The notes beneath the pieces were generated by a model that was not told where the DNA came from, searched no databases, and was given only the letters and a program-made list of their open reading frames with translations. The position numbers and the translations under genes are program-made. From the NCBI GenBank assembly GCA_002840755.1, contig PHBZ01000013.1, forward strand, positions 107,329 to 171,328: a stretch of 64,000 bases of DNA, read 5' to 3'. This document shows positions 43,298 through 52,576 of the stretch, piece by piece; within the stretch, counting starts at the first letter, position 1, and each line of letters opens with the position of its first letter. Origin of the DNA: Chloroflexi bacterium HGW-Chloroflexi-10 (GTDB lineage Bacteria > Chloroflexota > Anaerolineae > Anaerolineales > Anaerolineaceae).

Positions 43298-45571
43298 ATG
43301 CGGGATGAAACCAACTCACTACCACCAACCATTCAGGAACAGCGGATTGAGAACAACCTCTTGCACCTGGAAATTGACCTGCCGCCCGGCAGCCAGGTTG
43401 ATCTGACACTGCGTACCCTCGATGAAAACGGTCAGCCTACCCGCAGCGAAAAACTGCAATACGAAGCTTCTCTTTTCCACAGCCAACATCTTCCCCTATA
43501 TATCAAACCCGGCCATTCCAAACCGCAAATCCTGCTCTTCATCCTGGCATTGGCTGTCTATCTGGCTATAAGATTAATTGCTATTGAGCAGTTTCCCATT
43601 TACTTCTTTACCGATGAAGCCATCCAAACGGTGCATGCCATTGATCTGATTAATGAAAATTTCCGTGAAGAAGGTAAAGAGTTATTACCCACCTACTTTG
43701 TAAACGGTGGGCAATACAACCTGGGCACGTCTGTTTACATTCAGATTCTCCCAACACTTTTATTTGGCCGCCATATCTGGGTTACGCGTGTGACCGCCGT
43801 ATTGTTTACCCTGCTGGCTGCCCTGGCTGTAGGATTGACTCTGCAAAATATCTATTGCCGGAAGAGCGGCTGGTTGGGTATTCTGCTATTATCCCTGATG
43901 CCAGCCTGGTTCTTGCACTCACGCACCGCGTTCGAAACCGGTTTGGCTGTCAGTTTTTATGCCATGTTCCTGTATTGCTACCTCCTCTATCGTTACCGTA
44001 ACCCGCGCTGGTTTATTGCCGCAGCGCTTTGTGCCGCACTGGCATTTTATAGTTACAGTCCGGCACAAATGGTGGTGGCGATTACCCTGGCAGGTATTCT
44101 TTTTTCCGATCTGCGCTACCACTGGCAGCAGCGTAAAATTGTTTTATTCACCCTCGGGGTTGGCCTGCTGCTGCTGATACCCTATATCCGCTTTCTGGTT
44201 AACCATCCCGAAGAAAACGCGCGCCATCTCGAAATACTGCAATCCTACTGGGTACAGGATCTCTCGCTCGTGGAAAAGATGGAAATTTATTTCAAACAGT
44301 ACTTTCGCGGTCTTAACCCGCTCTATTGGTTCCTGCCCAACCAGATCGATTTACCCCGCCACACCATGAGTGAGTACGGGCATCTTTGGCGGCCGGCTTT
44401 TGTATTCGTGGTAATTGGCCTGGGATATTGTCTGCGCCACATCCGGGAAAGCCACTCGCGCCTGATATTGCTGGCAGTGTTGGCCGCTCCAACAGGCGCT
44501 GCTCTGGCTGAACTAGGCGTCACCCGGGCACTCTTTATGGTCATCCCCGCAACTCTGCTGGCAGCTCTCGGCATCTTCACTGTTTTTGGTTTTCTCCAAA
44601 AGCACCTGACTTTTGCCACACAACACCCGCAATTTTTCCGTTTTGCTGGCGCTATCACATTAATGGTTGTTATGGTCACTGCTAATTTTGCCATGCTGCG
44701 GGACGCATTGACCAATGGGCCATTCTGGCACCTGGATTACAGTATGTTTGGTATGCAATATGGCGCCAGCCAGGTCTTTGGCGAAATAGCCACGGACCTG
44801 CAGAAAGACCCCGATCTGGATATCCTGCTATCTTCCGCCTGGGCCAACGGCACCGATATTCTGGCGCGCTTTTTCTTTGGAAACGAATTGCCCTTCGAAA
44901 TCGGAGGGATTGAAGGGTATATCCGTGAATATATCCCGGTGGATCGCAACCGCATCTTTATTCTTTTACCCCATGAACGCGAAGAGATGTTCAAAAGTGC
45001 TAAATTTCAAAATATCACCACCGAAAAAACAATCAATTACCCTAACGGCGAACCCGGATTTTATTTTACTCGGTTAGAATACGTGGATAATATCCAGGAA
45101 GTCTTCGCTGCCGAATTAGCCGCCCGCCGTCAATTGATCCTGGGTGAGGCTACCCTGCAAGATGGAACAATTGCACAAGTGAAATATTCCACGATGGATA
45201 TGGGTGAGATTAAGCACATCTTTGATGGCGATATTTTCACCCTGGCACGCACCTGGGAGTCCAACCCCTTCCGCATTCAAATACAATTCCCGGCGCCACG
45301 CTATGTAGAAACCGTCCAACTGCGTATTGGTGGCGAGGCCACCCGCGTGGAGATCACGCTCTACAATTCGGATGATAACCAGAGACCCTTCGTTATGGCT
45401 GAGGAAATCGGCGAGACCCCCGATCCGCGTAATTTTCTCATAAGTCTGCCCGAAGCCCTATTGATAACCAAAGCTGAAGTCCGTGTATTCAACCTCAATA
45501 ACGCAGAACCTGCACATGTACATCTTTGGGAAGTAGAATTTTTTCCACCAGTAACCAACGCTGGAAATTAA
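43298..45571 (+). CDS. GT39-like membrane glycosyltransferase with discoidin-like C-terminal domain
   Basis: 757 residues: a cytoplasmic N-terminal extension (~1-75), about 12 TM helices (~76-460), then an extracytoplasmic region ending in a discoidin-like beta domain (~630-757; VQLRIGGEATRVEITLYN, VHLWEVEFF). The first-loop motif FTDEAIQ (Asp106-Glu107) matches the catalytic DE of PMT/ArnT enzymes, which use polyprenyl-phosphate sugars to glycosylate lipids or proteins. YNLGTSVYIQILPTL is shared with the paralogue at 38112. It heads a likely operon with the genes at 45583 and 45992. Confidence 0.85.
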   Translation: MRDETNSLPPTIQEQRIENNLLHLEIDLPPGSQVDLTLRTLDENGQPTRSEKLQYEASLFHSQHLPLYIKPGHSKPQILLFILALAVYLAIRLIAIEQFPIYFFTDEAIQTVHAIDLINENFREEGKELLPTYFVNGGQYNLGTSVYIQILPTLLFGRHIWVTRVTAVLFTLLAALAVGLTLQNIYCRKSGWLGILLLSLMPAWFLHSRTAFETGLAVSFYAMFLYCYLLYRYRNPRWFIAAALCAALAFYSYSPAQMVVAITLAGILFSDLRYHWQQRKIVLFTLGVGLLLLIPYIRFLVNHPEENARHLEILQSYWVQDLSLVEKMEIYFKQYFRGLNPLYWFLPNQIDLPRHTMSEYGHLWRPAFVFVVIGLGYCLRHIRESHSRLILLAVLAAPTGAALAELGVTRALFMVIPATLLAALGIFTVFGFLQKHLTFATQHPQFFRFAGAITLMVVMVTANFAMLRDALTNGPFWHLDYSMFGMQYGASQVFGEIATDLQKDPDLDILLSSAWANGTDILARFFFGNELPFEIGGIEGYIREYIPVDRNRIFILLPHEREEMFKSAKFQNITTEKTINYPNGEPGFYFTRLEYVDNIQEVFAAELAARRQLILGEATLQDGTIAQVKYSTMDMGEIKHIFDGDIFTLARTWESNPFRIQIQFPAPRYVETVQLRIGGEATRVEITLYNSDDNQRPFVMAEEIGETPDPRNFLISLPEALLITKAEVRVFNLNNAEPAHVHLWEVEFFPPVTNAGN

Positions 45572-45582
45572 AAGTGAGCAGT

Positions 45583-46008
45583 ATGCAAAAAAAACGTCCC
45601 TTCTGGCTAAAATTTCTGGCATTCACTCTGTTGATTCTGTCGCTTACCGGCTGGTTACGCCTTTACCAGAGCTTTTATCAATGGCAATGGCTGGTAGAAC
45701 TGGGGGTAACCCCCGGACCATTATATACCGCTGTCAGCGGCGCGGTCAGCGGGCTGGCTGCCGCCGTGGGTGCTGCCGCTTTATGGCTGCATCTACCGTG
45801 GAGCAAACGTTATATTCAAGTCTGTGTGCTAGTACTTATGGCGGCCAGTTGGTTGGAATACTTGCTCTTTACCCGGACTGACGCCGGTTTTGCCGATCTG
45901 CCATTTCGCCTGATCAGCAGTATACTGTATCTGGGGTTCGTCTACCTTTACCTGCAATTGACCCCGGCAATCAAACAAATGGAAAACAAACATGAAAAAC
46001 CCAACTGA
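45583..46008 (+). CDS. Small membrane protein, unknown function
   Basis: 141 residues with about four TM helices and an N-terminal MQKKRPFW. ATG 45583 has only a weak GTGAG upstream; translation may be coupled to the glycosyltransferase gene. Motif WLRLYQSFYQWQWL lies between TM1 and TM2. It overlaps the CYTH gene by 17 nt. No family recognised. Confidence 0.68.
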   Translation: MQKKRPFWLKFLAFTLLILSLTGWLRLYQSFYQWQWLVELGVTPGPLYTAVSGAVSGLAAAVGAAALWLHLPWSKRYIQVCVLVLMAASWLEYLLFTRTDAGFADLPFRLISSILYLGFVYLYLQLTPAIKQMENKHEKPN

Positions 46009-46612
46009 TACCGAAATCGAAGTTAAATTCTTTATCCATAATCTATCTGCCATACAGCAGCGTCTGGAACAATTAGGCGCCGAGCTAGTGCAGGAACGAA
46101 TTCTTGAAACCAATTTGCGTTTCGACCTGCCTAACCAGAGCCTGACCCGGGATAAACGGGTTCTGCGTCTACGTAAGGATCAACAGAATATCTTAACCTA
46201 TAAGGGCCCTGGGCTACCAGACCAACCAGTGATGATTCGCCAAGAAATTGAGGTGGTGGTGGATGATTTCAATACCACTCGCCGCATACTGGAAGCACTC
46301 GGTTACCAGGTATATGCCATGTATGAAAAATACCGCTGCACGTACCGTTTAGGCAGCCTGCTGGTTACATTGGATGAACTGCCCCACGGCAATTTTATCG
46401 AAATTGAAGGGCAGGATGCTGCCGGTATTCAGGCCTGCGCCGAACAGCTCAATCTGCGCTGGTCAGCCCGGGTTACTACCAGTTATTTATATTTATTTGA
46501 ATTATTACAGGAAATCCACCCGGATATTGCCCGTAAAAACCTGTGTTTTGCCGAACTCACCGGCATTCCATTGGACATGCGCGAACTGGATATCCTCCCC
46601 GCCGACGAATAA
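45992..46612 (+). CDS. CYTH-domain protein (class IV adenylate cyclase / triphosphatase type)
   Basis: 206 residues with the EIEVKF motif (ExExK at E8, E10, K12) and the acidic and basic strand residues (RLRKDQQ, TYKGPG, RQEIEV, YEKYRCTY, EIEGQD) lining a triphosphate tunnel. CYTH proteins are triphosphatases or class IV adenylate cyclases; the bacterial branch is often inorganic or thiamine triphosphatase or CyaB-like. The function cannot be fixed from sequence. It ends the operon with 43298. Confidence 0.85.
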   Translation: MKNPTDTEIEVKFFIHNLSAIQQRLEQLGAELVQERILETNLRFDLPNQSLTRDKRVLRLRKDQQNILTYKGPGLPDQPVMIRQEIEVVVDDFNTTRRILEALGYQVYAMYEKYRCTYRLGSLLVTLDELPHGNFIEIEGQDAAGIQACAEQLNLRWSARVTTSYLYLFELLQEIHPDIARKNLCFAELTGIPLDMRELDILPADE

Positions 46613-46833
46613 CGCCTGATGGAATCAAGTCATTCCATCCATATAGTTCACCTGTCAGTATATAAATTTTTTTATAGAGTCAAAAGTGTTCTCGCGCATA
46701 GAAAATGAGACCGCTGAGAATCAATTAATAATAAAAACTCAGCGGTCCCCACGCTCTTGTGCAACACTCCGTTGCGCAGCAACAAGGACCTGTGCGATTA
46801 TATATTTTTGAGGAAAACGATTACTTAAAGTAA

Positions 46834-47481
46834 TTATTCCGTTTTATGGCCGCATTCGCCACAGAATTTGGCATTGGGTTGTAATTTTGCGCCACATTCG
46901 GTACAGTGCAGCGAAACCTTTAATTTTGCACCACATTCCGGGCAAAACTTGGCATTGTTCGCCAGCGGTGCCTGGCATTCCGGGCAGGAAGCGCGGATGG
47001 TTTCCCGCCAGTTCTCGGTCGCCAATTTTTTATCTTCCTCAGCCATAGCGGCATGCGCCCATACCTCTTCCACAGATTTGGACGCCTGCGCTGCTGACAT
47101 TTCTACACCTAAATCAGGCGCACATCCCTTACATAAACCTTTTTTATGATTCCAGCAGCTTTTACGGCATACCCAACTTGAGCAGCGCGGGCACTGCATG
47201 AATTCCGGGCGCAGTTGATTGGCAGCTTCCATAAAAGCCTGGTCATGGGCGCGTTCCCGGCTGGCCGAACTGATTCGGTCACTGACATCGGCAGCCCGAC
47301 CCAGAATACCACCCAGCAAAGAATTGGCCACATCCACAACACCATCTACTGCCCCTAACCCAAACGACTTGAATGGCGTACGAAACCCATTCCCACAGCG
47401 GTCACAAAAGAACTCAAATTGAAACCCCCGTTCGGTGCCCAGGTCATTATAATTCCTGGTAAATTGCAAAGAATCAACCAT
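46834..47481 (-). CDS. Multi-zinc-ribbon protein
   Basis: 215 residues from ATG 47481 (GGAGGG upstream). Cys pairs at three levels: N-terminal FFCDRCGNGF, a central CPRCSSWVCRKSC...CKGC set, and two C-terminal double-zinc-ribbon repeats (CPECQAPLANNAKFCPECG and CTECGAKLQPNAKFCGECG). The middle has a Gly-rich stretch that could be a hydrophobic hairpin (VVDVANSLLGGILGRAADV). A regulator or adapter is plausible, but no known function is claimed. Confidence 0.75.
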   Translation of the reverse strand: MVDSLQFTRNYNDLGTERGFQFEFFCDRCGNGFRTPFKSFGLGAVDGVVDVANSLLGGILGRAADVSDRISSASRERAHDQAFMEAANQLRPEFMQCPRCSSWVCRKSCWNHKKGLCKGCAPDLGVEMSAAQASKSVEEVWAHAAMAEEDKKLATENWRETIRASCPECQAPLANNAKFCPECGAKLKVSLHCTECGAKLQPNAKFCGECGHKTE

Positions 47482-47663
47482 GCTACCCTCCAAAAACATT
47501 AATATCTATAAAGATTTTACTGGAAATTTGGCAAAATGGGGTAACGGAGAGCAACTATATTTGCAAATATATCCTGCTGCCATTTTTCTCTATAGTATTT
47601 CTATACCTAATCCGTCCAACAAATACGGAATGAAACTCTCAACGGCTAGGATACCGTACACAA

Positions 47664-48389
47664 TCAGCCTTTCAAAGGAGCCCTGCGGATAAGCAAGTAG
47701 TTGACCCAGTTAATCCCGGCGGCCAGTACCAGTAACGATAACACCCCGATATACGGGTTGGGAACCGAACCAGCGAAGCCCATCACCGCGCTTAAGAATT
47801 CACCGATTGCAAGGGATATCTTGCCGCCTACGGCACTGTCCAAAACAAAGAGCAGGCCAACTAGCCCAAAAGGAGCCAACGTAATCACCCAGCGCATCGC
47901 CGCATTGCTGCGATAATACGCCAGAAAGATCAACCAACCCAAAACCCCGCAGAAAAAATAAGCCGCAAATTGAATGATCGTCGAGTCGAACAAGTTAGTC
48001 CCCGTGTAAATCTTCTGGCTCACGGTGATCATTGGGATAAAAAACCGATGAAGTATGGTGACAAGCGTAATAAACAGGGCAAAGATTGCCGAAATAACAG
48101 CAAAAATGGGAAGATTAGCCCAGAAGAAGGTTTTGCGCGAAACACCATTGGCCAAGAGCACCTTAAATTGGATATAAAAGAAGATTATGCCCACTATGAC
48201 CACGAATACGGCTGCAGTGCCTTCTAAATTACCAAAGGTCTGTTCACCCATCATCATGCCATTCTTTTGATTAAAGTATAAGATAATATCTGCGAAGATT
48301 GCATTGGCAAGTATGCTAACAGAACCGATGATTATCATCCCGACCAGGCTTCCTAATAGATATTTGGTGGTTTTCCATAAATTGTTCAT
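47664..48389 (-). CDS. ABC exporter permease (YtrC/D-like)
   Basis: 241 residues with six predicted TM helices (e.g., SLVGMIIIGSVSILANAIF and GILFF-like segments). It is the last gene of the GntR-ATPase-permease operon, the usual order of YtrA-controlled exporters responding to cell-wall antibiotics in Firmicutes. The substrate is unknown. The gap to the ATPase gene is 18 nt. Confidence 0.8.
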   Translation of the reverse strand: MNNLWKTTKYLLGSLVGMIIIGSVSILANAIFADIILYFNQKNGMMMGEQTFGNLEGTAAVFVVIVGIIFFYIQFKVLLANGVSRKTFFWANLPIFAVISAIFALFITLVTILHRFFIPMITVSQKIYTGTNLFDSTIIQFAAYFFCGVLGWLIFLAYYRSNAAMRWVITLAPFGLVGLLFVLDSAVGGKISLAIGEFLSAVMGFAGSVPNPYIGVLSLLVLAAGINWVNYLLIRRAPLKG

Positions 48390-48407
48390 GACAAATTCCT
48401 TTCTGTA

Positions 48408-49268
48408 TTAGTTCGTCAGACTGACAAATAGCTCTTGCAGCCTGGGTGGGGTAATTTCGAGACCTAAACGGATGAGGGCTTCTTTATCCAGGTTACCGGC
48501 TTCCTGGTAAATGGTCAAAGCTTTATACTTACCCAGGGATTCCTCCCGGATAATCCTTTTGCCAGCCGCGTAGCGGTCCACGTTTTCCTGAGCACCTGAG
48601 ACTGTATATGCCATCTGCAAAACTCGGTCGATCGGTTGGGCAATAATGATCTCTCCGTTTTTGATGATAATAACTTCCTCTAGTAAATCAGCGATCTCAC
48701 CAATCAAGTGGGTTGAGAGAACCACAGTTTGTGAATTTGTACTATAACACGTGATCAGCTCTTTATAGAACATCTCTCGATGGTTGGGATCCAGGCCGAG
48801 TACCGGTTCGTCGAACAGCATAATCGGGGTATTAGCAGCCAAAGTCAGAATCATCTTGAAGATAGATTTGTAGCCTGTGGAGAGTGAACTGATTTTTTTT
48901 GTAATTGTCAACTCGAAGGCATCGGCCAGCTGATAGGCATAACCCAGATCAAATTCCGGGTAAAAGTTATTCGAAAGCTTGATAGCATCCAAAACCTTCA
49001 TGTCATCCGGGTGGAGTGTTTTCTCGGTCATGTAGAAAATCTTTTGCTGAGCTCGGTCGTTTTCAACTGCCAGCTCGCCATCCACCCAGACCTCGCCCTG
49101 GTCTGGGAACAGTCGGTTGGTAACAATATTGAGCAGGGTGGTCTTACCAGCACCGTTTCTTCCCAGAAAACCGTAGATCTTCTCAGGTTCAAAAGTGATA
49201 GAGATATTTTTCAACGCTTGGACTCTGCCAAAACTCTTGGATAAATTGCGAATCTCAATCGTGCTCAT
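48408..49268 (-). CDS. ABC transporter ATP-binding protein (YtrB-like)
   Basis: 286 residues. Walker A GRNGAGKTT, a divergent signature LSTGYKSI instead of LSGGQ, Walker B IMLFDEPVLGLD and switch histidine in LSTHL. The signature variant is typical of the YtrB/CcmA-like branch that pairs with YtrA regulators. It overlaps the GntR gene by 14 nt, so the two are translationally coupled. Confidence 0.9.
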   Translation of the reverse strand: MSTIEIRNLSKSFGRVQALKNISITFEPEKIYGFLGRNGAGKTTLLNIVTNRLFPDQGEVWVDGELAVENDRAQQKIFYMTEKTLHPDDMKVLDAIKLSNNFYPEFDLGYAYQLADAFELTITKKISSLSTGYKSIFKMILTLAANTPIMLFDEPVLGLDPNHREMFYKELITCYSTNSQTVVLSTHLIGEIADLLEEVIIIKNGEIIIAQPIDRVLQMAYTVSGAQENVDRYAAGKRIIREESLGKYKALTIYQEAGNLDKEALIRLGLEITPPRLQELFVSLTN

Positions 49269-49632
49269 TATTTGTATTCCTTTCGATCATAGTAATGACT
49301 TCGTCCCGGGTAATTCCGAGATTTGTGGCCTCTTCCAGAAGAGAGAAAATATACTTCTCAAAGAAAGACCGCCTGCGCTTGGCAATGATCTTTTGGCGGG
49401 CATTCGGGGCTACAAACATTCCGAGACCACGTTTTTTGTAAACGATGCCTTCGTCAACCAACAGATTGACCCCTTTATTAACAGTGGCCGGATTAATTTT
49501 TAGCTGGACGGCCACCTCGGTGGTCGAAGGTATCTGTGAATCCTCGATGTAGATACCTTTAAGGATGTTGTCTTCAACTACTTCAGCCAGTTGGAGAAAA
49601 ATGGGTTTGTTGCCATTGAGATCTACCTGCAT
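49255..49632 (-). CDS. GntR-family regulator, YtrA subfamily
   Basis: 125 residues: winged HTH (~10-75; IPSTTEVAVQLKINPATVNKGVNLLVDEGIVYKKRGLGMFV) and the short alpha-helical C-terminal extension that defines YtrA rather than FadR/HutC types. It is expected to repress its own operon and be released by an unknown signal. An inverted repeat TAGTTA-N6-TAACTA overlaps the -10 of the operon promoter and is the probable operator. Confidence 0.9.
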   Translation of the reverse strand: MQVDLNGNKPIFLQLAEVVEDNILKGIYIEDSQIPSTTEVAVQLKINPATVNKGVNLLVDEGIVYKKRGLGMFVAPNARQKIIAKRRRSFFEKYIFSLLEEATNLGITRDEVITMIERNTNNEHD

Positions 49633-49701
49633 AAAGTTCTCCTTTCAAAAAACGGATTAGCTTGGTGTCATTCTTTTTACCAAATTAGTTAGTCGGTTAG
49701 T

Positions 49702-49744
49702 TAGTTATGTAATTAACTATATAACATTTAAATAAGATTGTCAA
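49702..49744 (-). promoter_or_regulatory. GntR operon promoter and operator
   Basis: On the minus strand, -35 TTGACA (49739-49744), 17 bp, -10 TATAGT (49716-49721). The inverted repeat TAGTTA-TGTAAT-TAACTA (49702-49719) covers the -10 edge and the start. Downstream the units TTAG/GTTA are repeated (49684-49708), suggesting cooperative binding. Confidence 0.75.
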
Positions 49745-49835
49745 GAGATGTTTAAAAATATTCCTATCGTGGTCCACGCCACTGTTTTCCGATGTCATTC
49801 CAGAATTAGAGATACACTCTTTTAGTTTTGGCTAC

Positions 49836-49875
49836 TTGACATTTTATTCAATTTCTATTACTATCAAATTTGATA
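49836..49875 (+). promoter_or_regulatory. ArsR-family gene promoter with palindromic operator
   Basis: TTGACA (49836-49841), 17 bp, TACTAT (49859-49864). A perfect 14-bp palindrome TATCAAATTTGATA (49862-49875) overlaps the -10 and start, which fits autorepression by the downstream HTH protein. Confidence 0.75.
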
Positions 49876-49904
49876 TTTATCAAAATATAAACTGCGAGGA
49901 TTTT

Positions 49905-50528
49905 ATGGAAATCAATAAAGAAGTAATGCTTTTGATGTTGCTGAAAGCACTGGCTGATGAAAGCCGTATGGCGTTGCTGCGCCTGCTTAATGAAGGCGAG
50001 CGTACGGTGGGAGACCTGGCAATCCAGGTAAATTTAGGTGAACCAACGGTCTCCCATCATCTCACTCGCATGCGAAAAGTCGGCTTAGTCACTCTGCGTA
50101 TGGCCGGCAATCAGCGCTTTTACCGCGTGAACCAATCCGGCCTGGCGCTTTTCAAACAACTGGCCGCGGAAATTGAACATATTCAGCCCATTCCGGAAGC
50201 ATCTGTTTCGGATGATGGCTGGATCAATGCCATGGGATGGGACGAGGCTGATCTGCAGATACTGCGGGAATATACCCACGATGGAAAATTGACAAACCTT
50301 CCCCCAAAACAGAAAAAAATGCAAGTTGTTTTGCGCTGGTTGGCCACCATGTTTGAAAATGATCGTCTGTACAGTGAAAAGGAAATCAACACAATCCTCA
50401 AAACAATCTACGCCGAAGATTACATCAGCCTGCGTCGCGACCTGGTGGATATGGGCTATTTACGCCGTGAGCGTAACGGCGGTACTTATTGGCTGGGTGC
50501 TGTGCCGGAAGAAAAAAATAACTCGTAA
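49905..50528 (+). CDS. ArsR/HTH_5-type regulator with DUF2087 domain
   Basis: 207 residues from ATG 49905 (GAGGATTTT site). The N-terminal winged HTH (~8-85; LADESRMALLRLL, LGEPTVSHHLTRMRKVGLV) matches ArsR regulators; no metal-binding Cys pair is present. A C-terminal DUF2087 domain (~125-200; LPPKQKKMQVVLRWLA, YISLRRDLVDMGYLRRERNG, YWL) follows, a fusion common in Firmicutes and Chloroflexota. It should repress itself and the next gene, the serine hydrolase 16 nt downstream. Confidence 0.85.
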   Translation: MEINKEVMLLMLLKALADESRMALLRLLNEGERTVGDLAIQVNLGEPTVSHHLTRMRKVGLVTLRMAGNQRFYRVNQSGLALFKQLAAEIEHIQPIPEASVSDDGWINAMGWDEADLQILREYTHDGKLTNLPPKQKKMQVVLRWLATMFENDRLYSEKEINTILKTIYAEDYISLRRDLVDMGYLRRERNGGTYWLGAVPEEKNNS

Positions 50529-50544
50529 TACAAAAGGAATAAAA

Positions 50545-51777
50545 ATGGCTTCTTTTGAAAAACCAAAAACTGCCGTCGAATTAGGACTGATGCAGGGATT
50601 TCCGCCTGCATCCGAAACAATGGTCACTCATGAAAACCAACTCATTGGTCCATTCAACCGCTGGAGTTTTCAGAACGAATTGACATTGAACCATACTGTG
50701 GATGTCTGGCGCGGAAATGGTCCGGTTCTACCCCTGGAAGAAAATCTAATGGATCTCAGCCAGGTGGTCTACAAAAACCGCGCAGGTAATCAGTTCAGTT
50801 TCGATGATATGGTCGAAAAGAGTTACACAGATGGTATCATGGTACTCCATCATGGAAAGATCATCTATGAACGCTATCTGAATGACATGCGGCCGCATAG
50901 TCTGCACGCATGGGCTTCGGGCAGTAAATCTGTTACCGGTATACTGGCAGCCACATTGGCCCATGAAGGTCTCTTTGACCCCAATGAGGGTATCAGTGTT
51001 TACCTCCCCGAGCTAAAAGACAGCGGATTTGGAGATGCAACCATTGCTCAAATAATGGATATGACCACAGCGGTCAGATTCGTGGAAGATGAAATCGATC
51101 CGATAGCAGAGAGTTACACCAATGGCGTCGCCATGGGTTGGCACGAAAAACCAACCGGCTACGCCGGTCCGGTTAATTGCTATGAAAACCTACCTACATT
51201 AAAGAAGAATGGTGAACACGGTATTCGTTTCACTTATCTTACCCCCAATACCGACGTACTTGCCTGGTTAATGAAACGCCTCCTAAACCAATCTCTGGCG
51301 CAGATCATGCACGAACGTCTGTGGTCCAAACTGGGTGTTGAACGCGATGCCTTCTGGATTGTCGGCCCAACCGCCGTGGAAACCGCCGGCTCCGGTCTGC
51401 TTACAACTCTGCGCGATAAAGCCCGCTTTGGGCAGATGATGCTGCAACATGGTCAATTCAACGATCGGCAAATCATCCCGGCTGCCGTGATCCGAGAAAT
51501 TGAAAACGGCGGCGATCCGGTAGCATTTGCACATGGTCCGGCAGCCGCACCAACTAACCAGGGATGGAGTTATCGCCATCAATGGTGGATCACCCACAAT
51601 GATCATCGCGCCTACGTGGGCATGGGATACGGTGGGCAAATGCTTTACATCGATCCGGCAGTCGATATGGTGATTGCCAAGTTCAGTTCTTTTCCCACAC
51701 CCACTCCGGCCGGCAATGAATTTTACAGCATGTTCGGTGCTTTCCCTGCGTTAGCGAAAATTCTGGAAAATCGATAA
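50545..51777 (+). CDS. Serine hydrolase, beta-lactamase class C family (NylB-like)
   Basis: 410 residues from ATG 50545 (AAGGAA site). The SxxK motif is Ser125-Gly-Ser-Lys128 in WASGSKSVTG; a later tyrosine motif lies in FTYLTPNTDVLAWLM and a third (HWGG/KTG-like) region in GMGYGGQMLYIDP. The pattern resembles 6-aminohexanoate-dimer hydrolase and esterases rather than true penicillinases. No signal peptide, so it acts in the cytoplasm. The substrate is unknown; control by the ArsR/DUF2087 gene is likely. Confidence 0.85.
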   Translation: MASFEKPKTAVELGLMQGFPPASETMVTHENQLIGPFNRWSFQNELTLNHTVDVWRGNGPVLPLEENLMDLSQVVYKNRAGNQFSFDDMVEKSYTDGIMVLHHGKIIYERYLNDMRPHSLHAWASGSKSVTGILAATLAHEGLFDPNEGISVYLPELKDSGFGDATIAQIMDMTTAVRFVEDEIDPIAESYTNGVAMGWHEKPTGYAGPVNCYENLPTLKKNGEHGIRFTYLTPNTDVLAWLMKRLLNQSLAQIMHERLWSKLGVERDAFWIVGPTAVETAGSGLLTTLRDKARFGQMMLQHGQFNDRQIIPAAVIREIENGGDPVAFAHGPAAAPTNQGWSYRHQWWITHNDHRAYVGMGYGGQMLYIDPAVDMVIAKFSSFPTPTPAGNEFYSMFGAFPALAKILENR

Positions 51778-51831
51778 ACCTGCTATTTAAATTTTCTGAT
51801 TTACTGGGTCACCCAGATAACTGCGAGCAGG

Positions 51832-52239
51832 TTATTCTATTATTTCAAAGGAAGTGCGGATCTCGGCTGTAGCACGCACAGTGGCCGACACCGAACAATA
51901 CTTTTCTTCCGAAAGTTGAATAGCCTGCTCCACCGCTTTATCAGTCAGGCTGCTGCCGCGAACTTTATAGTGAACGTGAATTTTGCGAAACGTCCAAGGC
52001 GGATCCGCCTGCTGCTCCCCACTTACTTCGATCTCCAGGCTTTCCAGCGGCGTGCGCTTCTTCTCCAGAATATTCACCACATCCACCGCTGTGCAAGCGC
52101 CCACCGCAACCAACAGTAACTCAGAGGGTTTCATCCCCGTACCTTCATCCTGTGTGGAAAGCACTACAGAATGCTGGGTTGAATCGGTACCAATGAAGGT
52201 CTTTCCACCTGGTAGCCAGGTTACTTTCGCAGTTGCCAT
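51832..52239 (-). CDS. OsmC/Ohr-family protein
   Basis: 135 residues with the OsmC fold: LLVAVGACTAVDVVNILEKKR holds the first conserved Cys, and LSEEKYCSVSATVRATAEI the second. These two Cys form the peroxidatic/resolving pair used to reduce organic hydroperoxides or persulfides. Last gene of the FmdB-CsoR-OsmC operon (9-nt gap), which points to thiol or sulfane-sulfur stress. Confidence 0.9.
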   Translation of the reverse strand: MATAKVTWLPGGKTFIGTDSTQHSVVLSTQDEGTGMKPSELLLVAVGACTAVDVVNILEKKRTPLESLEIEVSGEQQADPPWTFRKIHVHYKVRGSSLTDKAVEQAIQLSEEKYCSVSATVRATAEIRTSFEIIE

Positions 52240-52248
52240 TATCTCTCC

Positions 52249-52527
52249 TTAAGGGGTCTTGCCGATCATCTGAAGTAAATCCTGTACAAGTGCTTCACGT
52301 TCACGTTCCGATTTATCGTCCAAATTTAACATACAATCAGACATATAGTTTTCCAATAACAGGACACTGACACCTTGCACTGCCGAGCGAATGGCGGTTA
52401 GCTGTTGCAAAATATCGCGGCAGTTGCGTTCTTCATCCAGCATATTTTCCACACCGCGGACCTGCCCTTCGATCCGACGTAAGCGATTCTTTAATTTTTC
52501 TTTGGCTTGATCATCAGTTAATTTCAC
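52249..52527 (-). CDS. CsoR/RcnR-family repressor, CstR-like ligand residues
   Basis: 92 residues, all-alpha CsoR fold. GTG start at 52527 with AAGGAAAA upstream. Of the copper ligands Cys36-His61-Cys65, only Cys36 (ERNCRD) and Cys65 (YMSDC) remain; position 61 is Tyr. That removes the usual Cu(I) site and recalls CstR-type sensors, which react with persulfides through two Cys. The partner OsmC gene and the operator at 52818-52836 agree with autoregulated sulfur or thiol stress response. Persulfide sensing is inference. Confidence 0.88.
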   Translation of the reverse strand: MKLTDDQAKEKLKNRLRRIEGQVRGVENMLDEERNCRDILQQLTAIRSAVQGVSVLLLENYMSDCMLNLDDKSEREREALVQDLLQMIGKTP

Positions 52528-52576
52528 GCACTATTTTCCTTATAGCCTGACACGCAGGCTTACAGATTTATCCCCC

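Noticed and set aside
50545..51777. Beta-lactamase antibiotic resistance gene
   Set aside because: SxxK fits the class C fold, but there is no signal peptide and the later motifs look like NylB or esterases.
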